Under the pieces are notes generated by a model, which was given only the letters and a program-made list of their open reading frames with translations, was not told the DNA's origin and ran no database searches. A stretch of 64,000 nt of DNA from Frateuria hangzhouensis (GTDB lineage Bacteria > Pseudomonadota > Gammaproteobacteria > Xanthomonadales > Rhodanobacteraceae): assembly GCF_026410505.1 (NCBI RefSeq), contig NZ_JAPMIU010000004.1, positions 186,001-250,000 on the forward strand. The letters are read 5' to 3'. The translations under genes were made by a program, and so were the position numbers. Shown here piece after piece: positions 1 to 10,420 of the stretch (position 1 is its first letter; each line of letters begins with the position of its first letter).

Positions 1-1196
1 GCAGCGTGTTCGAAGTGCGCCTGCACGTGTTCGAGGGCAAGCACGTGGCGGCGGCGGGCGCTGAAGGCACCTTCGCCGCTGCCGGCGCCGGCGCGCGCCC
101 TGAGTTCGGTGCGCAGCCCGTCGAGGCCGGCGCCGGTACGCGCGGAAATCCGGAGGTGGTCCACGCCGGCATGCGACAGCTCGGTCGGCGCAGCGGCGTC
201 CAGGTCGATCTTGTTGACCAGCACCAGGCACGCGACGTTTGCCGGCAGTTCCGCCAGCAGATGGAGATCGGCGACCCGGTGCGCGGCCTCGGTGACCAGC
301 AGGACCAGGTCGGCGCGCGCCAGTTCGCCGCGCGCTCGGCGCACGCCTTCGCGTTCGACCTCGTCCTGTGTGTCGCGCAGGCCGGCAGTGTCGGCCAGCT
401 CCAGCACCACGCCGTCCAGGCTGACCGTCTCGCGCAGCACGTCGCGGGTGGTGCCGGCGATGGGCGTGACGATGGCGCGCTCGCTCTGTGCAAGCGCGTT
501 GAGCAAGCTGGACTTGCCGGCGTTGGGCCGCCCCACGATGGCGACCTTCAGGCCGTCGGTGAGGCGCACGCCGCGGCGCGTTTCCACCAGCAGGTCGGCC
601 AGTTGCGTGCGCAGCGCCTGCAGCTGGCGAGCGATGGCCGGGTCGGCGAGGAAGTCGATTTCCTCCTCGGGAAAGTCGATCGCCGCCTCCACGTGCACGC
701 GCAGCGCGACCAGCGCATCGAGCAGCGCCTGCACGCGTTGCGAGAAGGCGCCGTCGAGCGAGCGCAGCGCGGCGCGCGCGCCGGCTTCGGAGCGCGCGGC
801 GATGAGGTCGGCCACCGCCTCGGCCTGGGCCAGGTCCAGCTTGCCATTGAGGAAGGCGCGTTCGGTGAACTCGCCCGGCCGCGCCAGCCGCGCGCCGAGA
901 ACGCAGACGCGCCTGAGCAACAGGTCCAGCAACACGGCGCTGCCGTGGCCCTGCAGTTCGAGCACGTGCTCGCCGGTGTAGGAGTGCGGAGCGGGGAAGT
1001 GCAGCAGCAGGCCGTGGTCGATCAGGCTGCCGTCGTCATCGTGGAACACCGCCAGGTGCGCATGGCGCGGTTGCGGCGCGCGGCCGAGCAGGGCCTGCGC
1101 GATGGCCGGTACGTGCGGTCCGGACACGCGGACCACCCCGATGCCCGCAGCGCCGGGGGCGCTGGCGATCGCGGCGATGGTGTCGGTATCGGCCAT
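1..1196 (-). CDS. mnmE: tRNA modification GTPase MnmE, C-terminus cut by window edge
   Basis: MnmE with MnmG installs the (carboxymethyl)aminomethyl group on wobble U34 of certain tRNAs. About 398 residues are visible from an ATG at 1196 (MADTDTIAAIASAPG), the family's usual N-terminus. The tetrahydrofolate-binding domain (residues 1-120, containing PGEFTERAFLNGK) and helical domain are followed by the GTPase domain: G1 GRPNAGKSS near residue 222, G3 DTAG near 270, G4 NKID near 327. The final ~50 residues, including the CxGK cysteine motif, lie outside the window. It is the last gene of the leftward rpmH-rnpA-yidC-mnmE series, separated from yidC by a REP hairpin. Identification is secure. 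Confidence 0.97.
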   Translation of the reverse strand, partial: MADTDTIAAIASAPGAAGIGVVRVSGPHVPAIAQALLGRAPQPRHAHLAVFHDDDGSLIDHGLLLHFPAPHSYTGEHVLELQGHGSAVLLDLLLRRVCVLGARLARPGEFTERAFLNGKLDLAQAEAVADLIAARSEAGARAALRSLDGAFSQRVQALLDALVALRVHVEAAIDFPEEEIDFLADPAIARQLQALRTQLADLLVETRRGVRLTDGLKVAIVGRPNAGKSSLLNALAQSERAIVTPIAGTTRDVLRETVSLDGVVLELADTAGLRDTQDEVEREGVRRARGELARADLVLLVTEAAHRVADLHLLAELPANVACLVLVNKIDLDAAAPTELSHAGVDHLRISARTGAGLDGLRTELRARAGAGSGEGAFSARRRHVLALEHVQAHFEHA

Positions 1197-1226
1197 GCGG
1201 AAAACCTCGGAAGACCGCCGAAAACC

Positions 1227-1299
1227 GTAGGGTGGGCTTCAGCCCACCGCAAGCCCGCATGGAAGTTGAAAGCGGAAGGTGGGCTGAAGCCCACCCTAC
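1227..1299. repeat. REP family A, inverted pair (copy A1)
   Basis: Two hairpin-forming copies of the family A core face each other: GTAGGGTGGGCTTCAGCCCA on the left arm and its reverse complement on the right, about 30 nt apart. The element fills nearly the whole gap between yidC and mnmE. Further copies are at 14349, 28906, 35719 and 36854. The 5' GTAG is typical of REP elements mobilised by RAYT transposases; no RAYT gene is in the window. Confidence 0.9.
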
Positions 1300-1312
1300 G
1301 CCCACCCCACGC

Positions 1313-3007
1313 TCAGGCCTTGGCCTTGACCTCGGCGTTGTCCACCTTGTGCGTGATGTACCACTGCTGGCCCAGGCTGACGAGGCCGTTGACCACGTAG
1401 TACAGGCACAGGCCGGCGGGGAAGAAGGCGAACAGCACCGCGAAGATCAGCGGCATGAACTTCATCATCTTCGCCTGGGTCGGGTCCATGCCGGTGGCCG
1501 GCATCAGGTACTGCTGGCCCAGCATCACCAGGGTGTACACCGCCGGCAGCACGAAGAACGGATCGGGCGCGGACAGGTCGTGGATCCAGCCGAAGAACGG
1601 CGCCTGGCGCAGTTCCACGCTCTCGCGCAACACCTCGTACAGGCCGTAGAAGATCGGGATGGTGATCAGCACGGGAAGGCAGCCGGTCATCGGGTTGACC
1701 TTCTCCTTCTTGTACAGCTCCATCATCGCCATCTGCATCTTCTGCTTGTCGTCACCGTAGCGCTCCTTGAGCGCGGCCACGCGCGGCTGCAGCTTGCGCA
1801 TCTTGGCGCTGGATCCGTACTGCGCGGCGGTCAGCTTCCAGGTCAGCGCCTTGATGATCAGCACCAGCAGAATGATCGCCACGCCCCAGTTGCCGCTGAC
1901 CTTTTCCAGCCAGGACAGCAGCGCGTGCATCGGCTGGGCGATGATGGTGAACATGCCGTAGTTGGTGGCCAGCGCCAGCCCCGGCGCCACCGAGTCCAGC
2001 GTGCCGGCCAGTTTGGGACCGACGTACAGGCGCGCACCGGTGGTCTGGCTCTGGCCCGGCGCCACGGTCAGCGCGGGGCTGACGGCGCGGATCAGGTAGG
2101 TCGGATGCGCGCCGCCGGCGTTGACCACGTCGGTGCTGTAGCTGGCCTTCTGCTGCGCTGGCGGAATCCACGCGGCGAAGAAGTAGTGCTGCAGCATCGC
2201 CGCCCAGCCGCCGGCGAAGGAACCGCGCAGCGGTTCATCGCCGAAGTCGTCGAACTTCAGCGACTGGAAGTGATCCTCCGGGCTGTACCAGCCGGCGCCG
2301 AAGAAGCTGGCGGCCGCCGGATCGGTCATGTTCTGCAGCCAGCCGGTTTCCTTCGTGCGCGGCGCGCGCTGCAGCTGCTCGTAGGCGTTGCCCTGCCAGA
2401 CGGTGGCGCCGGCGTTGTCGATGCGCTGGTCCAGCTCGACCACGTACTGGGCGCGCTTGAGGGTGTAGCTCTTGGTGACGGTGATGCCGCCCTGCTGCCA
2501 GGTCAGGTCGACTTTCAGCTCGGTCTGCCCGTCGGCCAGTTCGTAGCGGCTCTGCGCCGACTGGAACAGCGCGCGGTGATCCGGCGCCGGGCTGCCGGCG
2601 CTGACCAGGCCGCTCTGCGCCACGAAGTAGTCGCCCTGGGTGTCGTCCAGCAGGCGCACCGGCGGCGGGCCGGGATGCTTGTCGGTGACCGGCTCGGATG
2701 GATAGGCCAGCAGATCGGCGCGTACCACGCTGCCGCCGCGGGTATCGACGGTCAGGCGCAGCACGTCATTGCTGATGGTGATCAGCTGGCCGGCGGCGGC
2801 GACCGAGGCCGGCGCGCTGCTGGCGATCGCCGGCGCGGCCGCGTTGTCCACTCCGGGGACGGCCCGGTCGGCCGGCGCGTTCGCGCTGGCGGCGGCCACC
2901 GGGGCGGTGGGCGCCGGGGCCGGCGCGTAGTCCTTCTCCCAGGCCATCCACAACAGGTAGGCCACGGCCAGCAAGGCAAACAGGAGAAACGTACGCGTCT
3001 GGTTCAT
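1313..3007 (-). CDS. yidC: Membrane protein insertase YidC
   Basis: A 564-residue inner-membrane insertase that works alone or with SecYEG. The N-terminal anchor (residues 5-22) is followed by an Ala/Pro-rich linker and a large periplasmic beta domain, then the conserved five-helix insertase core from about residue 355: GNWGVAIILL, the cytoplasmic coiled region (AKMRKLQPRV, MELYKKEKVNP), VELRQAPFFGWIHDLS, and C-terminal helices ending near WYITHKVD. Length is normal for proteobacteria. The position of the groove arginine of E. coli (R366, in IIVRG) is occupied by Lys (IIKAL), which keeps the positive charge. The gap to rnpA is only 61 bp and yidD is not between them. Confidence 0.97.
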   Translation of the reverse strand: MNQTRTFLLFALLAVAYLLWMAWEKDYAPAPAPTAPVAAASANAPADRAVPGVDNAAAPAIASSAPASVAAAGQLITISNDVLRLTVDTRGGSVVRADLLAYPSEPVTDKHPGPPPVRLLDDTQGDYFVAQSGLVSAGSPAPDHRALFQSAQSRYELADGQTELKVDLTWQQGGITVTKSYTLKRAQYVVELDQRIDNAGATVWQGNAYEQLQRAPRTKETGWLQNMTDPAAASFFGAGWYSPEDHFQSLKFDDFGDEPLRGSFAGGWAAMLQHYFFAAWIPPAQQKASYSTDVVNAGGAHPTYLIRAVSPALTVAPGQSQTTGARLYVGPKLAGTLDSVAPGLALATNYGMFTIIAQPMHALLSWLEKVSGNWGVAIILLVLIIKALTWKLTAAQYGSSAKMRKLQPRVAALKERYGDDKQKMQMAMMELYKKEKVNPMTGCLPVLITIPIFYGLYEVLRESVELRQAPFFGWIHDLSAPDPFFVLPAVYTLVMLGQQYLMPATGMDPTQAKMMKFMPLIFAVLFAFFPAGLCLYYVVNGLVSLGQQWYITHKVDNAEVKAKA

Positions 3008-3068
3008 CGCGGGGCAATTCCGGTGGCACCGCGAGCCGTAGCCGCGGAAGGACAGGAGGGAAGGCAGG

Positions 3069-3449
3069 TCAACACGCGATTGTGCCGGCGCCTTCGGTGG
3101 GCTTCAACGGCGGCAACTTGCGCCAGAGCGCGTCGATCTCGGCCAGCAGTTCGTTGCCGGGCACGCCGGCAGCCGCTTCGCGCGCCATCACTACCAAGTC
3201 GATCGGCGGCAATTGTGTGCGGGCGCGGCGGAACGATTCGCGCAGCAGCCGCTTGATCCGGTTGCGCTCGACCGCGCGCTTGGACACGCGCTTGGAGATG
3301 GCCAGCCCGAGCCGGGCATGGTCCAGCCCGTTGGGACGCCAACGCACAGAAAAACAGCGGCCGCCAAGGCGGCCGCTGGCTTGACGCAAGGCGGCGAAGT
3401 CGCCAGCGCGGCGGAGCCGCGCGTCGCGCGGCAGGCCGGCGGCGGGCAT
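3069..3449 (-). CDS. rnpA: Ribonuclease P protein component
   Basis: The basic 126-residue protein subunit of RNase P, which supports the catalytic RNA in 5' maturation of tRNAs. The RNR signature is clear ([19 protein letters not shown], around residues 54-72), preceded by the Phe/Arg substrate-binding strand. It starts 14 bp downstream of the rpmH stop and is surely cotranscribed with it, as in most bacteria. The C-terminal ~25 residues are poorly conserved. Confidence 0.96.
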   Translation of the reverse strand: MPAAGLPRDARLRRAGDFAALRQASGRLGGRCFSVRWRPNGLDHARLGLAISKRVSKRAVERNRIKRLLRESFRRARTQLPPIDLVVMAREAAAGVPGNELLAEIDALWRKLPPLKPTEGAGTIAC

Positions 3450-3463
3450 GTCGCGCAGGCCGC

Positions 3464-3598
3464 TTACGGGATCAGGCGCTTGCGACCCTTGGCGCGACGG
3501 GCGTTGATGATCTTGCGGCCGTCGGCGGTCGCCATGCGGGCACGGAAGCCGTGGGTGCGGGCGCGCTTGAGCTTGCTCGGCTGGAAAGTCCGCTTCAT
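3464..3598 (-). CDS. rpmH: 50S ribosomal protein L34
   Basis: A 44-residue, very basic ribosomal protein. The sequence begins [18 protein letters not shown] and ends [10 protein letters not shown], a near-universal L34 pattern. The ATG at 3598 was chosen because all L34 proteins start at MKRT; the frame extends 26 codons upstream but that part is promoter DNA. It leads the rpmH-rnpA operon and is divergent from dnaA, the standard origin-proximal arrangement. Confidence 0.98.
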   Translation of the reverse strand: MKRTFQPSKLKRARTHGFRARMATADGRKIINARRAKGRKRLIP

Positions 3599-3637
3599 GG
3601 CTTGAGCTCCAGAAGAAAGTCGGTAAAAAGGTTGGAA

Positions 3638-3667
3638 ATTATGGGGCTTGCGTGCACAAGCTGTCAA
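3638..3667 (-). promoter_or_regulatory. Sigma-70 promoter of rpmH-rnpA
   Basis: On the minus strand a perfect -35 TTGACA (3667-3662) is followed after 18 nt by CATAAT (3643-3638), about 40 nt upstream of the rpmH ATG. It is the best sigma-70 match seen in the dnaA-rpmH divergent region. No equally clear dnaA promoter was found in the remaining DNA. Confidence 0.75.
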
Positions 3668-3802
3668 ACGGCCCACAACGCCGCGCGCGGACCAGGTCGC
3701 TGCGCCCTGTGGACATCGCTGGGGATATGTTGGGGGTGGGCTGCTAGACTCGCCGGTCCATCCTGCGCGTCAAGCGCCCCTGCGTTGGTCAAGAATTATC
3801 CC

Positions 3803-5134
3803 ATGAGTGAACTGTGGCGGCGCTGCCTCGAGCGTCTGGAAAGCGAGCTGAGCGCCGAGGAGCTGCATACCTGGCTGATGCCGCTGCAGGCGCGCGAGGA
3901 GGGCGCGGGCGTGCAGTTGTTCGCGCCCAACCCGTACACGCTCGATACGGTGCGCGAGCGTTTCCTGGCACGGATCGAAGTGGTGCTCGGCCAGCTGGCC
4001 GGGCGCGATTGCCCGGTGCGGTTGGAGGTCGGCTCCAGTGCGCCACGCGTCGCGCGCCCGGTGCCTGGCGCGAAGGCCGTTGCGGTGGAAGCGGCGGCGC
4101 CCGCCCCTATGTTCCCGCACAACCTGGATCCGCACTACACGTTCGAGACCTTCGTCGAGGGCAAGTCCAACCAGCTGGGCAAGGCCGCCGCCATGCAGGT
4201 GGCGATGAATCCGGGCCGCGCCTACAACCCGCTGCTGCTCTACGGCGGCACCGGCCTGGGCAAGACCCACCTGATGCACGCCGCCGGCAACCTGATGCGC
4301 GAGCGCAACGCCAGTTGCAAAGTGATGTACCTGCGCTCGGAACAGTTCGTCGGCGCCATGATCGAGGCGCTGCGCACCAAGAACATGGACCAGTTCAAGC
4401 AGCGCTTCCGTTCGGTCGACGCGCTCTTGATCGACGACATCCAGTTCTTCGCCGGCAAGGACACCACGCAGGAGGAGTTTTTCCACACCTTCAACGCGCT
4501 GTTCGAGTCCAAGCAGCAGATCATCCTGACCTGCGACCGCTACCCGAAGGAAGTGGACAAGCTCGAGCCGCGCCTGAAGTCGCGCCTGGGCTGGGGCCTG
4601 TCGGTGGCGATCGAGCCGCCGGACTTCGAGACGCGCGCGGCGATCCTGCTGTCCAAGGCGCAGGACAAGGGCGTGGCGGTGAGCGAGAACGTGGCGATGC
4701 TGCTGGCCAAGCGCATCCGCTCCAACGTGCGCGATCTGGAAGGGGCGCTCAACACGCTCGCGGCGCGGGCCAATTTCTACGGCAAGCCGATCACCACCGA
4801 TTTCGCCGAGGAGACCCTGCGCGACCTGCTGGCCACCCACGCGCAGGCGGTGACGGTACCGAACATCCAGAAGATCACTGCCGAATACTTCAACGTGCGC
4901 CTGCAGGACCTGCTATCCAAGCGGCGCGTGCGCTCGCTGGCGCGGCCGCGGCAGATCGCCATGGCATTGTCCAAGGAGCTGACCGAACACAGCCTGCCCG
5001 AGATCGGCGAGGCCTTCGGCGGGCGCGACCACACCACCGTGCTGCACGCCTGCCGCACGATCCGGAAGCTGTGCGAGACCGACGCTCGCATGCGCCAGGA
5101 CTGGGAACAGCTGATCCGCGTGCTGACCGGCTGA
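3803..5134 (+). CDS. dnaA: Chromosomal replication initiator DnaA
   Basis: A 443-residue initiator ATPase that binds DnaA boxes and melts the origin. The ATG at 3803 ([14 protein letters not shown]) gives the usual domain I start. Domain II is a short Ala/Pro/Val linker (residues ~85-105). Domain III is AAA+: Walker [10 protein letters not shown] at 148-156 and Walker B LIDDIQF with its Asp pair at 211-212. Domain IV carries the DNA-binding signature [12 protein letters not shown] around residues 406-417. It lies directly upstream of the origin and dnaN. Confidence 0.98.
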   Translation: MSELWRRCLERLESELSAEELHTWLMPLQAREEGAGVQLFAPNPYTLDTVRERFLARIEVVLGQLAGRDCPVRLEVGSSAPRVARPVPGAKAVAVEAAAPAPMFPHNLDPHYTFETFVEGKSNQLGKAAAMQVAMNPGRAYNPLLLYGGTGLGKTHLMHAAGNLMRERNASCKVMYLRSEQFVGAMIEALRTKNMDQFKQRFRSVDALLIDDIQFFAGKDTTQEEFFHTFNALFESKQQIILTCDRYPKEVDKLEPRLKSRLGWGLSVAIEPPDFETRAAILLSKAQDKGVAVSENVAMLLAKRIRSNVRDLEGALNTLAARANFYGKPITTDFAEETLRDLLATHAQAVTVPNIQKITAEYFNVRLQDLLSKRRVRSLARPRQIAMALSKELTEHSLPEIGEAFGGRDHTTVLHACRTIRKLCETDARMRQDWEQLIRVLTG

Positions 5135-5373
5135 CTTCGGTGGAAACCGCTTGAAAAGCGGGCTGCGAAGCTGTGGATAATAGGTGGATGACTCGGCACC
5201 GAACTTTATCCACAATCGACCCACAGCCGGCCAGCCCAGTTGAACACAATGGAGTTCTTTCGCAACTTTTTGAATATAAAAGGAAAGTTGGCGAAATCGA
5301 GATATCCACCGCACCTACTACTACTACCGTACTTCTTTTAAAAAAACAGAACAGCAGTTAGGGGAAGCCGACA
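5135..5373 (+). other. Chromosomal replication origin oriC (dnaA-dnaN intergenic)
   Basis: This 239-bp gene-free stretch has the parts of a bacterial origin. Perfect DnaA boxes lie at 5172-5180 (TGTGGATAA, minus orientation) and 5206-5214 (TTATCCACA, plus). A weaker box is at 5183-5191 and another (ATATCCACC) at 5302-5310. The latter is followed by a short GC-containing spacer, four CTA trinucleotides (5315-5326) and an AT-rich tract reaching dnaN (5331-5347), that is box, DnaA-trio, unwinding element. Location between dnaA and dnaN is the commonest origin site. Calling it oriC is inference from this structure. Confidence 0.9.
5302..5326 (-). other. DnaA-trio element with adjacent DnaA box
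   Basis: The plus strand reads ATATCCACC-GCAC-CTACTACTACTA, so the minus strand carries four tandem 3'-GAT-5' triplets next to a weak DnaA box. This is the order described for the Bacillus subtilis basal unwinding system, in which DnaA loads onto single-stranded DNA through 3'-[G/A]A[T/A]-5' trios. The AT-rich stretch follows immediately on the dnaN side. Confidence 0.75.
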
Positions 5374-6474
5374 ATGCAATTCAGCATCCAACGAGAAGCC
5401 TTGCTCAAGCCGCTGCAGCAGGTCGTGGGCGTGGTCGAACGGCGGCAGACCCTGCCGGTTCTGGCCAACCTGCTGGTGAAGGTGGCCGATGGCCGTCTCG
5501 CGCTGACCGGCACCGATCTGGAAGTCGAGATGGTCGCGGGCACCGCGGTCGAGCAGTCGGGCGACGGCGAGATCACGATCCCGGCGCGCAAGCTGTTCGA
5601 CATCGTGCGCGCCCTGCCCGACGGTGTGCGGATCGACTTGAAGCTCAACGGTGACCGGGTGGCGATGACCGCGGGCCGCAGTCGCTTCACCCTGGCCACG
5701 CTGCCTGCCAGCGAGTTTCCGACCATCGACGAGATCGAGCTGGTCGAGCGCGTGAGCCTGCCCGAGGAAGTGTTGCGCGACCTGATGGAGCGCACCGCTT
5801 TCGCCATGGCCAACCAGGACGTGCGCTACTACTTGAACGGCATGCTGCTGGACCTGCAGGAGCACACGCTGCGCTGCGTGGCGACCGATGGCCATCGCCT
5901 GGCGCTCAAGGAGACCCAGCTGGAAAGCAAGGTGGCCGCGCGCCGCCAGATCATCATTCCGCGCAAGGGCGTGAACGAGCTGGTTGGCTTGTTCGAGACC
6001 GGCGATGGCCAGGTGGAGCTGGAGTTCGGCCGCAATCACCTGCGCGTGCGCCGGGGTGATGTGGTGTTCACGTCCAAGTTGATCGACGGACGTTTCCCCG
6101 ATTACGAAGCGGTGATCCCGCTGGGTGCCGACAAGCGCGCTACGCTGGATCGCGAAGTGCTGCGGGGTGCATTGCAGCGCGCGGCGATCCTTTCCAACGA
6201 GAAGTACCGCGGTGTGAAACTGGAACTGTCGCCCGGCAAGCTGCGCATCGTGGCGCACAACCCCGAGCAGGAAGAAGCGGTTGAGGAAGTCGAGGCCGAT
6301 ACCGTCGTGTCGGACCTGGCCGTGGGCTTCAACGTGGGCTACCTGCTCGATGCCCTGGCGGCGCTGAAGGGCGAGCGCGCACGGTTGAATCTGCGCGACG
6401 CGCAATCGAGCTGCCTGGTGCAGGAAGACGACAACGACCAATCGCGTCACGTGATCATGCCGTTGCGGCTCTGA
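5374..6474 (+). CDS. dnaN: DNA polymerase III subunit beta (sliding clamp)
   Basis: The 366-residue processivity clamp; the dimer encircles DNA and tethers Pol III and other partners. It begins MQFSIQREALLKPLQQVVGV, with the three repeated clamp domains of normal length. Recognisable blocks are TLPVLANLL (near residue 28), FAMANQDVRYYLNGM (near 145) and the C-terminal VIMPLRL that forms part of the partner-binding pocket. A GGGGAAG ribosome-binding site sits 6-12 nt upstream of the ATG. It lies directly after oriC. Confidence 0.98.
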   Translation: MQFSIQREALLKPLQQVVGVVERRQTLPVLANLLVKVADGRLALTGTDLEVEMVAGTAVEQSGDGEITIPARKLFDIVRALPDGVRIDLKLNGDRVAMTAGRSRFTLATLPASEFPTIDEIELVERVSLPEEVLRDLMERTAFAMANQDVRYYLNGMLLDLQEHTLRCVATDGHRLALKETQLESKVAARRQIIIPRKGVNELVGLFETGDGQVELEFGRNHLRVRRGDVVFTSKLIDGRFPDYEAVIPLGADKRATLDREVLRGALQRAAILSNEKYRGVKLELSPGKLRIVAHNPEQEEAVEEVEADTVVSDLAVGFNVGYLLDALAALKGERARLNLRDAQSSCLVQEDDNDQSRHVIMPLRL

Positions 6475-6509
6475 TCGCATGGGGTTCGGTCGACGTCGAG
6501 TCGCCACGA

Positions 6510-6542
6510 AACGCCGGAGCCGTCGCGAGACGCTCCGGCGTT
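6510..6542 (+). terminator. Perfect 11-bp hairpin between dnaN and recF
   Basis: AACGCCGGAGC (6510-6520) and GCTCCGGCGTT (6532-6542) pair perfectly around an 11-nt loop, 36 bp after the dnaN stop and 20 bp before recF. The following bases are only mildly T-rich, so it may be a weak terminator or attenuator that lowers recF expression rather than a full stop. Confidence 0.55.
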
Positions 6543-6561
6543 GTTCGTTGAGGGCAGGGTC

Positions 6562-7638
6562 GTGAAATTCGAGCGCCTGCGCATCCACGGCCTGCGCTGC
6601 CTTACTGATGTGGCGGTGGATTTGGCCGAGGGCATCCATGTCTTCGTCGGCCCCAACGGCGCGGGCAAGACCAGCGTGCTGGAAGCGGCCTATCTGCTGT
6701 CGCATGGGCGATCGTTCCGCAGTGGCGCCCGCGAGGCGCTGTTGCAGCGAGGCCTTTCATCACTGGCGGTGTTCGCGGAGACGAGCGGTGAGGGCGGAGT
6801 TCGCCACCGGCTGGGGCTTGGCCGCGAGGGGGCGCGCTGGGAGGCGCGACTTGATGGCCTGGAGGTGCCATTGGGCCAACTGGTGCAGGCGTGTGCCGTG
6901 GTCTGTTTCGAACCTGGCTCGCACGCACTGATCGCGGGGGCGGCTGAAGAGCGTCGGCGCTTTCTCGATTGGGGCGTGTTCCACGTGGAACACGATTTCC
7001 TGGCGGTATGGAGGCGGTACCAGCGCGCCCTGAAACAGCGCAATGCCTTGTTGCGCAGCGGCGGCGCGCCCGACGAGCTCTTCTTGCCGTGGGAGCGGGA
7101 GCTGGACGAGGCCGGCGGGGCCATCGATCGCTTCCGACAGCACTATCTGGATCGGCTGCTTCCTGCGGTGGCGGATAGCGCCGCCGACCTGCTGCCGGAG
7201 CTTGGGTCGGTTGCCCTGCGCTATCGACGCGGCTGGGCCGAGGACACACCCTTGCGCGAGGTGCTGGCCGCGCAACGGGGCAGGGACCTGGCCCGGGGAC
7301 ACACCACGGTGGGCGCCCACCGCGCGGACTGGTCGCTGGCCTTCGAACACGCCCCGCTACGGGAGCACCTGTCGCGCGGCCAGGAGAAACTCACGGCACT
7401 CATCTGCCTGTTGGCGCAGGCGACGTTGCATGCCGAATGCCGCGGCGAGTGGCCCATTGTCTGCCTGGACGACCTGGCCTCGGAGCTCGATCAGGAGCAC
7501 CAGGCGGCGGTGGTGGAGCGGCTGGGTACGGTCGGCGCGCAAGTGCTGATCACGGGTACCGAGTGCCCGGAATCCCTGCGGACAAGCCCCCACCGCATGT
7601 TCCACGTGGAACAGGGACAAATTCGCCCTCTGCTATAA
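6562..7638 (+). CDS. recF: DNA replication and repair protein RecF
   Basis: A 358-residue SMC-like ATPase that with RecO and RecR loads RecA at gaps. The GTG at 6562 (VKFERLRIHGLR) is preferred because the RecF fold starts there and a GAGGG motif lies 7-12 nt upstream; the in-frame TTG at 6541 falls in the hairpin. Walker A is GPNGAGKTS at residues 31-39, and the ABC-type Walker B region is LDDLASELD near the C-terminus. Two parS-type palindromes are embedded in the reading frame, each encoding Phe-His-Val-Glu. Confidence 0.96.
   Translation: MKFERLRIHGLRCLTDVAVDLAEGIHVFVGPNGAGKTSVLEAAYLLSHGRSFRSGAREALLQRGLSSLAVFAETSGEGGVRHRLGLGREGARWEARLDGLEVPLGQLVQACAVVCFEPGSHALIAGAAEERRRFLDWGVFHVEHDFLAVWRRYQRALKQRNALLRSGGAPDELFLPWERELDEAGGAIDRFRQHYLDRLLPAVADSAADLLPELGSVALRYRRGWAEDTPLREVLAAQRGRDLARGHTTVGAHRADWSLAFEHAPLREHLSRGQEKLTALICLLAQATLHAECRGEWPIVCLDDLASELDQEHQAAVVERLGTVGAQVLITGTECPESLRTSPHRMFHVEQGQIRPLL
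6977..6992. other. parS centromere-like site 1 (inside recF)
   Basis: TGTTCCACGTGGAACA is a perfect 16-bp palindrome (18 bp with the flanking G/C pair) and matches the ParB-binding parS consensus TGTTTCACGTGAAACA in the variant form used near pseudomonad origins. It lies about 1.7 kb from oriC and reads through recF as FHVE. Confidence 0.85.
7598..7613. other. parS centromere-like site 2 (inside recF)
   Basis: A second identical 16-bp palindrome TGTTCCACGTGGAACA lies 621 bp downstream of the first, at the 3' end of recF. Clustering of two exact copies near the origin makes chance unlikely and supports ParABS segregation. parA and parB are not in this window. Confidence 0.87.
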
Positions 7639-7639
7639 T
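7631..7639 (+). promoter_or_regulatory. Extended -10 promoter for gyrB
   Basis: TGCTATAAT at 7631-7639 is a perfect extended -10 (TGn + TATAAT) overlapping the recF stop codon, 65 bp before the gyrB ATG. The -35 region (around 7611-7616) is poor, as is usual for extended -10 promoters. It suggests gyrB is transcribed independently of recF. Confidence 0.65.
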
Positions 7640-7646
7640 GGCCTGA

Positions 7647-10118
<2,472 letters not shown>

Positions 10119-10125
10119 GGCTCGC

Positions 10126-10151
10126 GCCGCCGCCCCTTCGCGGGCGGCGGC
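10126..10151 (+). terminator. GC-rich hairpin after gyrB
   Basis: GCCGCCGCCC (10126-10135) pairs with GGGCGGCGGC (10142-10151) eight bases after the gyrB stop. There is no T-tract, so it may act as a pause or mRNA-stabilising structure. The rest of the gap to 10420 shows no gene and no promoter I could assign with confidence. Confidence 0.45.
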
Positions 10152-10420
10152 GGCATCGGCGCGACCGATGTGTTAATACGCTAGTGTGCTGCCACTCGCC
10201 CTTGGCGAGCCGCCAAAACCCGCGCGGCCGGCGATGTGCGTTTGCCCGCCATGACATGGATTTGCCGGGAAATTTGCGCCCCTCGTGGCAACATGTTCGC
10301 AACCCATTGATTTGCATAAGGCTTCCATGCGGCAGTGCGACTTGTTATCGCCTGCCTGCTCGCGGTACGCTCAGCGATCCCCCGCACTGCATGTGCGAAA
10401 AACCTTACACGAGGACTGCC

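Noticed and set aside
1232-3256. Long plus-strand open frame (over 600 codons) opposite yidC
   Set aside because: It is antisense to a full-length, motif-complete YidC. Its composition (His, Gln, Arg, Val rich) is the usual mirror of GC-rich coding DNA, with no domain or ribosome-binding site.
3004-3342. Possible yidD in the minus frame overlapping rnpA
   Set aside because: The translation lacks the YidD cysteine/tyrosine motif (YPSCSxY type) and is simply another frame of rnpA.
3708-3716. DnaA box upstream of dnaA (TGTGGACAT)
   Set aside because: It has two mismatches to the consensus and no neighbouring boxes or AT-rich element, unlike the dnaA-dnaN region. A regulatory box is possible but unsupported.
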